Positions 1-5,537 are shown, counted from the stretch's first letter. The stretch is 5,537 nt of DNA from Lutibacter sp. (GCA_030599055.1 JAUVOS010000172.1:1-5537); one strand, 5' to 3'. The notes: a model not told the origin generated them from the letters alone. Numbers and translations are program-made.

Positions 1-723
1 GAAAACAATATGCAACGAATGAAAAAAGCCATGCAAGCTTTTGATTTGATTATGCAAGTACATGGGGTTGAAAAATATAGGGCTTGTGCCACTTCTGCAA
101 TGCGTGAAGCCACTAACGGTCAAGAGACAATTGCTACTATACAAAATGAAACAGGAATAACAATAGAAATCATTGACGGAAAAACCGAAGCAGAAATTAT
201 CGCTTCAACTGATCTGTATGAGCTGTTTGAAAACACTAAGAATTATCTTTATATAGATGTAGGAGGCGGTAGTACTGAGTTTACATTCTTTTCTAATGGA
301 AAACGCATCAATTCTCGTTCTTTTAAAATGGGAACCGTGCGATCTTTAGGTGGTAAAGAAATCAGCAAAGAAATTCGTGATGATGCTAAAAAGTGGGTGA
401 AAAATGAAATAAAAAAATACGATAAACTTACCATAATAGGTTCCGGTGGAAATATCAATAAAGTATTTAAACTATCTGCAACTGAAATTGGCAAACCACT
501 AAGTCGCAAATACTTAAAACAAGAGTTTAAAAAATATAAGAATCTAACCTACAATCAGCGAGTTAGCGAAATGGGACTTAACCCAGATAGAGCCGATGTA
601 ATCATTCCAGCACTTAAAATCTATTTATCCGCGATGAAATGGAGTAAAACCAAAAAAATTATCGTACCAAAAATTGGTTTATCAGATGGAATTGTCAAGA
701 TGCTTTATGCGGAAGAGAATTAA
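1..723 (+). CDS. ppx: Exopolyphosphatase / Ppx-GppA family phosphatase (5' truncated by window edge)
   Basis: The reading frame is open from base 1 (E-N-N-M-Q-R-M), so the ATG at 10 is probably internal and the true start lies upstream; flavobacterial relatives are about 300 residues, so roughly 60 N-terminal residues, including the first phosphate-binding motif, are missing. What is visible fits the ASKHA-fold Ppx/GppA family: ACATSAMREA (about 82-111), the EIIDGKTEAEII stretch whose Glu at 187-189 aligns with the proposed catalytic Glu of E. coli PPX, the second phosphate loop DVGGGSTE (256-279), the GSGGNINK loop (439-462), and the C-terminal RADVIIPALKIYLSAMKW and KIGLSDGIVKML segments. 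Family members release phosphate from polyphosphate or hydrolyse pppGpp in the cytoplasm; this shorter Bacteroidetes type lacks the extra C-terminal domains of E. coli PPX, so which substrate it prefers is not decided here. In Bacteroidetes such genes often follow ppk, which would lie outside the window. The gene ends with TAA 17 bp from the convergent membrane-protein gene. Confidence 0.92.
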   Translation, partial: ENNMQRMKKAMQAFDLIMQVHGVEKYRACATSAMREATNGQETIATIQNETGITIEIIDGKTEAEIIASTDLYELFENTKNYLYIDVGGGSTEFTFFSNGKRINSRSFKMGTVRSLGGKEISKEIRDDAKKWVKNEIKKYDKLTIIGSGGNINKVFKLSATEIGKPLSRKYLKQEFKKYKNLTYNQRVSEMGLNPDRADVIIPALKIYLSAMKWSKTKKIIVPKIGLSDGIVKMLYAEEN

Positions 724-726
724 GTG

Positions 727-762
727 CGAAGTTGCAAACGCTATCCGAAGCTTGCAACTTCG
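727..762. terminator. Strong hairpin between the converging ppx and UbiA-like genes
   Basis: A perfect 11-bp inverted repeat, CGAAGTTGCAA (727-737) and TTGCAACTTCG (752-762), encloses a 14-nt loop in which GCT (740-742) can further pair with AGC (749-751). On the + strand it begins 4 nt after the ppx stop and is followed by ATTTTAA, a weak U-tract, so it most likely ends ppx transcription. On the - strand it overlaps the last codons and stop (TAG, 741-743) of the membrane-protein gene and has only a poor T-tract beyond it, so action in that direction is less certain. The pairing is seen directly; the terminator function is inferred. Confidence 0.65.
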
Positions 763-1601
763 GATTTTAATGCAACAAATACTAAGATTATAAACCACCA
801 AATAATCGGTACACTTTCCACCCAAAAAGATGAATAATATTTAGATTGTTTTTGTTTTGCTTTAACTAAAAACAACAAACTAAGAATAAAAACGAGCAAC
901 TCTGCAAAAACCGAAACAAGATTCAGCGGATATTTTAAAAATATCAAAAGAAAAAACAACACCAACAATAGAATTCCCACTTGCTTTGCTTTAGAAATCC
1001 CTATCTGCTGCGGTAAGGTTTGTAAATGAGGTGCATCTATATGCATATCTCTTATATCAAAAGGTATTGCTAAAGCCATTATTAAAAAAAAACGCTGTAC
1101 AAATTCTATCCAAACCTGTGGTTCAGAAAGCTGATATTGTAACGGAAATAAAACAGTAAGTATCGACCAAACTAAGGCAATACTCAGTAGTTTAATTCTA
1201 GGGTAATTACGGATAGAAACTCGTTTTCCTTTATATTTAAACAAAGGTATGACATAACCTAATGTGATTAATGCCGCAGGTAGAACAATCCATAATCTCC
1301 TAACTCCAACACTGTAAGCATAATAAAACGTTCCTATAAAAGCTATAAAGATACTACCCAAAACCATAAAGCTTTGTTTCTTTAGATATCCCAAAATTAC
1401 TTTATAAGTACACTCACAACTTTCAAATACTCGAATAAAATGATACGCAAAAAGTGTACTAAAAAAAACGAAATATTCGCTGTATGCAATAGGTTGCAGA
1501 TTACTATTATAAGCGCTAATTACTACTAAACAAGCCGAAGCAATAGCCACATGAATATTTAAATTCACATAAAAATCAATTATTTTCTTAAAATATTTCA
1601 T
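741..1601 (-). CDS. UbiA-like polytopic membrane protein with only the second Asp-rich motif
   Basis: This encodes a 286-residue protein with about eight or nine hydrophobic segments (approximately residues 13-32, 40-57, 77-98, 102-121, 137-155, 164-181, 207-223, 226-246 and 262-279), matching the size and topology of the UbiA prenyltransferase superfamily. The clearest signature is D182-I-R-D185-M-H-I-D189 followed by a T-L-P-Q-x-x-G run (195-201), which resembles the second Asp-rich motif and the TLP segment after it in UbiA enzymes. The first motif (NDxxD) expected near the end of the second helix is not recognisable; that place reads FAYHFIRVFE. UbiA enzymes move prenyl chains to aromatic or other acceptors in the inner membrane, using both motifs to hold Mg-diphosphate, so transferase activity is doubtful and no substrate can be named. 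The start is well fixed: TAG lies immediately upstream in frame. It has no same-strand neighbour in the window and is divergent from gcvP. Confidence 0.72.
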   Translation of the reverse strand: MKYFKKIIDFYVNLNIHVAIASACLVVISAYNSNLQPIAYSEYFVFFSTLFAYHFIRVFESCECTYKVILGYLKKQSFMVLGSIFIAFIGTFYYAYSVGVRRLWIVLPAALITLGYVIPLFKYKGKRVSIRNYPRIKLLSIALVWSILTVLFPLQYQLSEPQVWIEFVQRFFLIMALAIPFDIRDMHIDAPHLQTLPQQIGISKAKQVGILLLVLFFLLIFLKYPLNLVSVFAELLVFILSLLFLVKAKQKQSKYYSSFWVESVPIIWWFIILVFVALKSEVASFG

Positions 1602-1671
1602 CTATAGAACTTCTCAAAAAACCTATTAAAGTTTTAACCAATTTATTCCTAACTTGTTTCAGTAAAAATAA

Positions 1672-1684
1672 TACAAATTTTGTA
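1672..1684. repeat. 13-bp palindrome in the divergent spacer
   Basis: TACAAA-T-TTTGTA is a perfect inverted repeat of 6-bp arms around one central base, lying between the start of the UbiA-like gene (71 bp away) and the likely gcvP promoter (16 bp away). It has the size of a dimeric regulator site, but the surroundings are very AT-rich, so chance is a real alternative and no regulator can be named. Confidence 0.4.
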
Positions 1685-1699
1685 CATAAAAATACCCCT

Positions 1700-1731
1700 T
1701 TTGTCAGACTTAATTTTGTAATTTTGACAAA
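1700..1731 (+). promoter_or_regulatory. Probable gcvP promoter: tandem TAATTTTG boxes inside an inverted repeat
   Basis: Two adjacent copies of TAATTTTG (1711-1718 and 1719-1726) each match the Bacteroidetes -7 consensus TAnnTTTG. TTTG at 1700-1703 could serve as the -33 element for the second copy, but its 15-nt spacer is shorter than the usual 17-23. Both boxes lie between the 7-bp inverted arms TTTGTCA (1700-1706) and TGACAAA (1725-1731). Transcription starting just downstream would give a gcvP leader of about 90-100 nt. The matches are seen; the promoter role is inferred from the consensus and from the position ahead of gcvP. Confidence 0.5.
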
Positions 1732-1826
1732 CTTATTTTAACTAAATAAATTGATTTTAAAAGCATAAAAGAATAACAAAATATTTCCTTACGTCTCCAT
1801 ATCTAAATGGTAAAACTTTAAAACAA

Positions 1827-4673
1827 ATGAGAACAAATTCTTTTCAAATTCGTCACATAGGACCTCAAGAAAAAGAACAAGCTAGCATGCTTAAAACTTG
1901 TGGTGTTTCTAGTATTAATGAGTTAATTGATAAAACAATCCCTTCTGATATACGATTAAAAGGAGCTTTGCAACTTCCTAAGGCAATGAGTGAGCAAGAA
2001 TACATGGCTCACATCTTAGAATTAGAGCAAATGAATAAAGAATATAAAACCTATATTGGTTTGGGCTATTATCCGACTATAATGCCCGGAGTTATTCAAC
2101 GAAATATTTTAGAAAATCCGGGTTGGTACACCTCATACACTCCTTATCAAGCTGAAATTTCTCAAGGTCGTTTAGAAGCGCTTCTTAATTACCAAACAAT
2201 GATTTCAGACTTAACAGCAATGGAATTAACCAATGCCTCTTTATTAGATGAAGGAACAGCGGCAGCCGAAGCGATGATTATGTTGTATAATGCACGAAGT
2301 CGTAAGAAAAAAAAAGCGGGTATCGCTACATTTTTTGTCTCTGACGAAGTATTGCCTCAAACCATTGCAGTTTTAGAAACTCGTTCAGAACCTTTGGGTA
2401 TCAAACTCGTGATTGACAATCATGAAAGTATTCATTTCACCGACGAGTTCTTTGGCGCCATCATACAGTATCCTGCTAAATACGGTCAGGTATATGACTA
2501 CAAAGAATTTGTAAATAAAGCACAAGTACAAGACGTTAAAATAGTGGTTGCCGCTGATTTAATGAGTTTGGCTTTGTTGACACCTCCAGGCGAATGGGGC
2601 GCAGATGTCGTAGTAGGAACAACACAACGATTTGGTATTCCGATGTCGTATGGTGGTCCTGCGGCTGCTTATTTTTCAACAACTGATAAATACAAACGTC
2701 AAATACCCGGTCGTATCATAGGAATCACTGAAGATGTTGATGGAAACCGTGCATTGCGTATGGCATTGCAAACAAGAGAACAACATATAAAACGCGAAAA
2801 AGCCACTTCCAATATTTGTACTGCCCAAGTATTATTAGCCGTAATGGCAGGAATGTATGCGGTCTATCACGGACCAAAGGGAATACAATTTATCGCCTCA
2901 GAAATTCATCAACTTACTATTACTCTTGACAAAGAACTTAAGAAAATGGGTGTCTCACAAGAGAATAAAAGCTTTTTTGACACGCTATTAATAAAGGTAA
3001 ATAATAGTAAAAAAGTAAAAAAAGAAGCTGAAAAGCAAGAAGTGAATTTCTGGTATATTGATGCTACTACCCTAAGCATTTCACTTAACGAAATAGCTAA
3101 CTTGTCAGCTATAAATCAAATTTTAAAAATACTAGCCAAAACAGAAGGGAAAGATTTTAAAGAGATTGAAAAACTGAACGATAAAAGTATTCTTTCTCAT
3201 GAGTTAACTCGAACAAGTGAGTTTATGACGCACGAAGTTTTTAATCAGTATCATTCCGAAACCGAAATGATGCGGTATATCAAAAAATTAGAGAATAGAG
3301 ATTTATCATTGAATCATTCCATGATTTCTCTAGGTTCTTGTACGATGAAACTCAATTCAGCAACCTCTATGATTCCTTTGAGTTGGCATAGTTGGGGTGA
3401 TGTACATCCGTTTGCTCCAATCAAGCAAGCAGGAGGCTACAAAGTGGCTTTAGAAGGCCTAGAAAATGCGCTGAATGAAATTACAGGATTTGCCGCTACA
3501 TCGTTACAACCGAATTCGGGTGCACAAGGAGAATACGCTGGTTTATTGGTTATTAGAGCTTATCAAAAATCAATTGGACAAGGAGCGCGTGATATCGTAT
3601 TAATTCCTGCTTCTGCTCACGGTACAAATCCGGCATCTGCGGTTATGGCAGGTTGTAAAGTTGTTGTGATAAATACAACTGAAAGTGGAAATATTGATGT
3701 TGATGATTTACGTGAAAAAGCTGAAACACATGCAGAACAGTTATCAGCAATAATGATAACATATCCTTCAACACACGGTGTTTTTGAAAGTGCTGTCAAA
3801 GAAATAACACAGATTATTCACGAAAAGGGTGGATTGGTTTATATGGATGGTGCCAATATGAATGCACAGGTTGGTTTGACAAATCCGGCGATAATTGGTG
3901 CAGATGTTTGTCACTTAAATCTACACAAGACATTTGCAATTCCACATGGCGGAGGCGGACCTGGCGTTGGACCTATTTGTTGTACGGCAGATCTAGCTCC
4001 CTTCTTACCAGGGAATCCTATTGTAAAAACTGGAGGAGATAAAGCTATTAAAGCAATATCAGCTTCTCCTTGGGGCTCTGCTTTGGTTACGATAATTTCG
4101 TATGCTTATATAAAAATGCTCGGCGCAGAAGGCTTGACAAAAAGTACTGAAGTTGCCATTTTGAATGCTAATTATCTAAAAACAAAACTAAGTGAGCACT
4201 ACCCTATTCTATATTCAGGTGAAAACGGATTTGTAGGTCATGAAATGATTGTAGATTTTAGAGATTATAAAGATAAAGGTGTGGAAGTAATTGATGTTGC
4301 CAAACGTTTAATTGATTATGGCTATCATTCTCCAACAGTTGCCTTCCCTGTTCACGGCACTTTGATGATTGAACCTACGGAAAGTGAAAACAAAGCTGAG
4401 TTAGATCGATTTATTACGGCTATGGCAAATATTAAAAAAGAAATTGATGCAAACACAGTTGAGGATGAAAATTCAATACTAAAAAACGCACCCCATACTC
4501 AAGGAATGTTAACAGTAGAAGAATGGCCCTATGATTATTCACGGCAACAAGCCGCTTTTCCATTAGATTATATAAAGGAAAATAAGTTTTGGCCTTTTAT
4601 TCGCCGTACAAACGAAGCGTATGGAGACCGTCATTTAGTGTGTAGTTGTAATCCTGTTGAGGAGTATTTATAG
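1827..4673 (+). CDS. gcvP: Glycine dehydrogenase (aminomethyl-transferring), glycine cleavage system P protein, full length
   Basis: This 948-residue protein is the single-chain form of the pyridoxal-phosphate P protein. It decarboxylates glycine and passes the aminomethyl group to the lipoyl arm of GcvH, feeding 5,10-methylene-THF formation by GcvT in the cytoplasm. The N-terminal half (about 1-440) begins with the family-typical F-Q-I-R-H-I-G-P and has YTPYQAEISQGRLEALLNYQ (104-123) and LLDEGTAAAEAM (139-150). The C-terminal half carries LGSCTMKLN (502-510), HGTNPASA (from H598), and the cofactor site H-L-N-L-H-K-T-F with K701 as the Schiff-base lysine, followed by HGGGGPG (707-713). Length and both halves are normal, with no break. 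The ATG at 1827 is the first in frame after an in-frame stop at 1758 and fits the family N-terminus. No gcvT or gcvH is adjacent, so the partner proteins must be encoded elsewhere; the gene appears to be monocistronic, with its own promoter and terminator. Confidence 0.98.
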   Translation: MRTNSFQIRHIGPQEKEQASMLKTCGVSSINELIDKTIPSDIRLKGALQLPKAMSEQEYMAHILELEQMNKEYKTYIGLGYYPTIMPGVIQRNILENPGWYTSYTPYQAEISQGRLEALLNYQTMISDLTAMELTNASLLDEGTAAAEAMIMLYNARSRKKKKAGIATFFVSDEVLPQTIAVLETRSEPLGIKLVIDNHESIHFTDEFFGAIIQYPAKYGQVYDYKEFVNKAQVQDVKIVVAADLMSLALLTPPGEWGADVVVGTTQRFGIPMSYGGPAAAYFSTTDKYKRQIPGRIIGITEDVDGNRALRMALQTREQHIKREKATSNICTAQVLLAVMAGMYAVYHGPKGIQFIASEIHQLTITLDKELKKMGVSQENKSFFDTLLIKVNNSKKVKKEAEKQEVNFWYIDATTLSISLNEIANLSAINQILKILAKTEGKDFKEIEKLNDKSILSHELTRTSEFMTHEVFNQYHSETEMMRYIKKLENRDLSLNHSMISLGSCTMKLNSATSMIPLSWHSWGDVHPFAPIKQAGGYKVALEGLENALNEITGFAATSLQPNSGAQGEYAGLLVIRAYQKSIGQGARDIVLIPASAHGTNPASAVMAGCKVVVINTTESGNIDVDDLREKAETHAEQLSAIMITYPSTHGVFESAVKEITQIIHEKGGLVYMDGANMNAQVGLTNPAIIGADVCHLNLHKTFAIPHGGGGPGVGPICCTADLAPFLPGNPIVKTGGDKAIKAISASPWGSALVTIISYAYIKMLGAEGLTKSTEVAILNANYLKTKLSEHYPILYSGENGFVGHEMIVDFRDYKDKGVEVIDVAKRLIDYGYHSPTVAFPVHGTLMIEPTESENKAELDRFITAMANIKKEIDANTVEDENSILKNAPHTQGMLTVEEWPYDYSRQQAAFPLDYIKENKFWPFIRRTNEAYGDRHLVCSCNPVEEYL

Positions 4674-4677
4674 ATTT

Positions 4678-4702
4678 GGGCGATGGGCGATGGGCGATGG
4701 GC
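4678..4702 (+). repeat. GGGCGAT tandem heptamer, 3.6 copies (G-quadruplex-compatible)
   Basis: Three perfect GGGCGAT units plus GGGC start 4 bp after the gcvP stop. The four GGG tracts separated by identical 4-nt CGAT spacers satisfy the G3+N1-7 quadruplex consensus on the sense strand, which is striking in such AT-rich DNA. Related units in the opposite orientation occur at 4887-4923. The repeat is seen directly; quadruplex formation and any effect on the gcvP mRNA 3' end are inference. Confidence 0.85.
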
Positions 4703-4718
4703 TAAAGTTTAAAAACAC

Positions 4719-4749
4719 AAAAAGTCCTTGTTCTCAACAAGTACTTTTT
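4719..4749. terminator. Bidirectional rho-independent terminator for gcvP and dps
   Basis: Arms 4719-4732 (AAAAAGTCCTTGTT) and 4736-4749 (AACAAGTACTTTTT) pair over 14 positions with a single C/T mismatch around a CTC loop. The A-run on one side and T-run on the other give a U-tail on either strand: TTTTT on the + strand, and TTTTTGTGTTTTT on the - strand. It lies 46 bp after the gcvP stop. For dps it lies about 180 bp past the stop, making it a distal stop in that direction. Confidence 0.85.
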
Positions 4750-4777
4750 ACTATTTATTAAAATAAAAAGCGTTTCA

Positions 4778-4900
4778 GCTTTGAGCTCATAGTCCATAAT
4801 TCTGTATAAATAGCAGATTATCTACTGGTTAGCAGGTAGTCTTTTCTCTTTTATCTTTGTTCGGACAACAATAAATCGTTTTAGCAATTGAGCTCAAAGC
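4778..4900. repeat. Spaced perfect 12-bp inverted repeat (GCTTTGAGCTCA / TGAGCTCAAAGC)
   Basis: GCTTTGAGCTCA at 4778-4789 is the exact reverse complement of TGAGCTCAAAGC at 4889-4900, with 99 bp between. Both arms contain GAGCTC and both adjoin heptamer-like sequence: on the - strand the first arm is preceded by ATGGACT-ATGAGCT, a degraded form of the units near dps. The arms may therefore be two copies of one intergenic repeat in opposite orientation. I find no gene between them. Confidence 0.7.
4822..4839 (+). terminator. Weak hairpin with a pyrimidine-rich tail, possible secondary + strand terminator
   Basis: CTACTG (4822-4827) can pair with CAGGTAG (4833-4839) if one G bulges, leaving a GTTAG loop; TCTTTTCTCTTTTA follows on the + strand. 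It lies 70 bp beyond the strong terminator and could catch read-through from gcvP. The stem is short, so this is a tentative call. Confidence 0.3.
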
Positions 4901-4923
4901 CCATTGCCCAAAGCCCATAGCCT
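4887..4923 (-). repeat. Degenerate GGGCNNT heptamer array downstream of dps
   Basis: Read on the - strand, the units are AGGCTAT, GGGCTTT, GGGCAAT, GGGCTTT and then GAGCTCAAT, starting about 6 bp after the dps stop. They share the 7-bp period and GGGC core of the array after gcvP (4678-4702) but vary at the other three positions. Three GGG tracts and one GG make it a weaker quadruplex candidate than the gcvP copy. The orientation is sense with respect to dps, mirroring the arrangement at gcvP. Confidence 0.75.
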
Positions 4924-4929
4924 TCTATA

Positions 4930-5397
4930 CTACCCCATATAGGAATTTAGCATCCACAGTGTTTTTTCTGTTTCGGTAATATAATCACTCATTTGACTTG
5001 CGGTTCCTTCATCATCAGCATCGGCTGCTTTTGATAAAAGGGCTCTTTCTTTTGTAATTAGTGTTGTGAAGTTTTTAATTACAATTTTCACACTCTCGCT
5101 TCCTACCCTATCTTGTTTGAACGAAGAAACATCAGCTTGCGCTAAATAATCCTCAAAAGTGTGTAAGGGTACTCCTTGTAAAGTTAAAATTCGTTCAGCA
5201 ATTTCATCTACTTTAATAACTGCATCCTCATACAATTCTTCAAATTTAAGATGTAACTCAAAAAATTCTTTTCCTTTGACATTCCAATGGAAACCTCTTA
5301 AATTTTGATAAAATATTTGGTAATTTGCCAATAAATCATTGAGCATTGCTGCTAATTCTTGTGACTTTTGCACGTCTAATCCGATATTGTTTTTCAT
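4930..5397 (-). CDS. dps: Dps-family ferritin-like DNA-binding / iron-storage protein
   Basis: The 155-residue product has the usual Dps length and the four-helix ferritin fold signature. The ferroxidase residues of the Dps dimer interface are all present with the spacing of Listeria Dps: H37 (in GFHWNVKG), H49, E53, D64 and E68 (in VDEIAERI). FEELYEDAVIKVDEIAERI and the C-terminal DEGTASQMSDYITETEKTLWML are typical of the family. Dps dodecamers oxidise Fe(II) with hydrogen peroxide and store the iron in the cytoplasm, and many also bind DNA. The N-terminal tail here is short with few lysines (MKNNIGLDVQK), so DNA binding cannot be predicted. The start is the only plausible one, with an A-rich upstream context (AAAACAAATG) and no Shine-Dalgarno. 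It is monocistronic and convergent with gcvP. Regulation by a peroxide-sensing factor is common in the family, and a palindrome sits at the promoter. Confidence 0.95.
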   Translation of the reverse strand: MKNNIGLDVQKSQELAAMLNDLLANYQIFYQNLRGFHWNVKGKEFFELHLKFEELYEDAVIKVDEIAERILTLQGVPLHTFEDYLAQADVSSFKQDRVGSESVKIVIKNFTTLITKERALLSKAADADDEGTASQMSDYITETEKTLWMLNSYMG

Positions 5398-5435
5398 TTG
5401 TTTTAATTTAAATTAATATTTCATTATTTCTAAAA

Positions 5436-5465
5436 CAAAAGTACAGATATGCCTAAAGAATGAAA
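5436..5465 (-). promoter_or_regulatory. Probable dps promoter (Bacteroidetes -33/-7 type)
   Basis: Read on the - strand, TACTTTTG (5443-5436) matches the TAnnTTTG -7 consensus exactly. TTTC (5465-5462), one base off TTTG, lies 18 nt upstream, a normal spacing. Transcription would begin near 5430 and give a leader of about 33 nt, a sensible length for dps. The sequence match is seen; the start site is inferred. Confidence 0.65.
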
Positions 5466-5473
5466 GCTTTCAT
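5460..5473. promoter_or_regulatory. 14-bp perfect palindrome overlapping the dps -33 region, candidate operator
   Basis: ATGAAAGCTTTCAT is fully self-complementary and covers the probable -33 element of the dps promoter, centred about 37 bp upstream of the expected start site. That is where a dimeric activator or repressor would act. It does not look like the classical PerR box (TTATAATnATTATAA), and I cannot name the regulator. Confidence 0.5.
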
Positions 5474-5537
5474 AATTTTATATTCTTATTTTACTATAAA
5501 TATAATTTATCAATAATATATACAAATAGTTATTTAC

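Larger units (their letters stand above)
1602..1826. other. Divergent intergenic spacer between the UbiA-like gene and gcvP
   Basis: This 225-bp, very AT-rich spacer has no credible gene. Besides the palindrome at 1672-1684 and the promoter-like block at 1700-1731, the - strand carries one TAnnTTTG match (TAAGTTTG, 1735-1728), about 127 bp before the UbiA-like start and without a recognisable -33 partner. No Shine-Dalgarno sequence precedes gcvP; the context is A-rich (TTTAAAACAAATG), as is usual in this phylum. I see no conserved glycine-riboswitch core in the leader, so glycine-responsive control by that mechanism is not supported. A four-codon reading frame (ATG at 1807, stop 1819-1821) ends 5 nt before the gcvP ATG. 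Confidence 0.7.

Noticed and set aside
249..509. 86-codon open frame on the - strand within ppx
   Set aside because: It lies entirely antisense to the conserved DVGGGSTE and GSGGNINK region of ppx and resembles no protein I recognise; it is a shadow of the real gene.
1728..1735. TAAGTTTG on the - strand as a promoter for the UbiA-like gene
   Set aside because: It matches TAnnTTTG but has no -33 partner and would give a leader of about 120 nt, so it is too weak to list as a promoter.
1602..1826. Possible glycine riboswitch before gcvP
   Set aside because: gcvP leaders sometimes carry one, but this spacer is too AT-rich, and I see no G-rich conserved core or paired aptamer architecture.
1784..1826. 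tRNA-like fragment (AAATGGTAAAAC resembles a D-arm)
   Set aside because: No acceptor stem, anticodon arm or T-loop GTTCAA-type sequence can be assembled around it.
2307..2315. A9 homopolymer in gcvP as a possible phase-variation or frameshift site
   Set aside because: The frame is intact through it, it encodes a plausible lysine run (RKKKKAG), and a similar A9 run at 1084-1092 shows such tracts are common in this AT-rich DNA.
3617..3799. 60-codon open frame on the - strand within gcvP
   Set aside because: It is antisense to conserved gcvP sequence (HGTNPASA region), with no promoter or start context; a shadow frame.
5474..5537. Search for a further gene or promoter at the right edge
   Set aside because: The sequence is almost entirely A/T with frequent stops in all frames; no start, conserved box or repeat could be supported.

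Overview
The window looks like ordinary chromosomal housekeeping sequence from a member of the Bacteroidetes, most likely a Flavobacteriaceae species. The evidence is the AT-rich composition, the A-rich start-codon contexts without Shine-Dalgarno sequences, promoter-like boxes of the Bacteroidetes TAnnTTTG type, and protein sequences that read like flavobacterial versions of their families. This placement is from recognition only; no search was run.

Layout. Positions 1-723 (+) hold the 3' four-fifths of a Ppx/GppA-family exopolyphosphatase gene whose first ~60 codons lie outside the window. It converges on a gene at 741-1601 (-) for a polytopic membrane protein resembling UbiA prenyltransferases but lacking the first Asp-rich motif. 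A strong hairpin fills the 17-bp gap and the last codons of the membrane-protein gene. The 225-bp divergent spacer (1602-1826) carries a probable gcvP promoter with a tandem TAATTTTG box inside an inverted repeat. Positions 1827-4673 (+) hold a complete gcvP, the glycine decarboxylase P protein, standing alone without gcvT or gcvH. It converges on a complete dps-type ferritin gene at 4930-5397 (-). The 256-bp convergent spacer has a bidirectional terminator and several GGGCNNT heptamer tracts. The last 140 bp contain the dps promoter and a 14-bp palindrome.

Functionally the four genes look like separate units: polyphosphate turnover, a possible isoprenoid-related membrane protein, one-carbon/glycine metabolism and iron/oxidative-stress protection. 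All are arranged in converging or diverging pairs, so no operon is visible inside the window. I see no mobile element, CRISPR array, tRNA, rRNA, toxin-antitoxin pair or defence system. The most interesting non-coding signal is the heptamer repeats: each of the two converging genes is followed, within a few bases of its stop codon, by GGGCNNT repeats in its own sense orientation, and the gcvP-side copy fits the G-quadruplex consensus. I did not find evidence for a new biological system.
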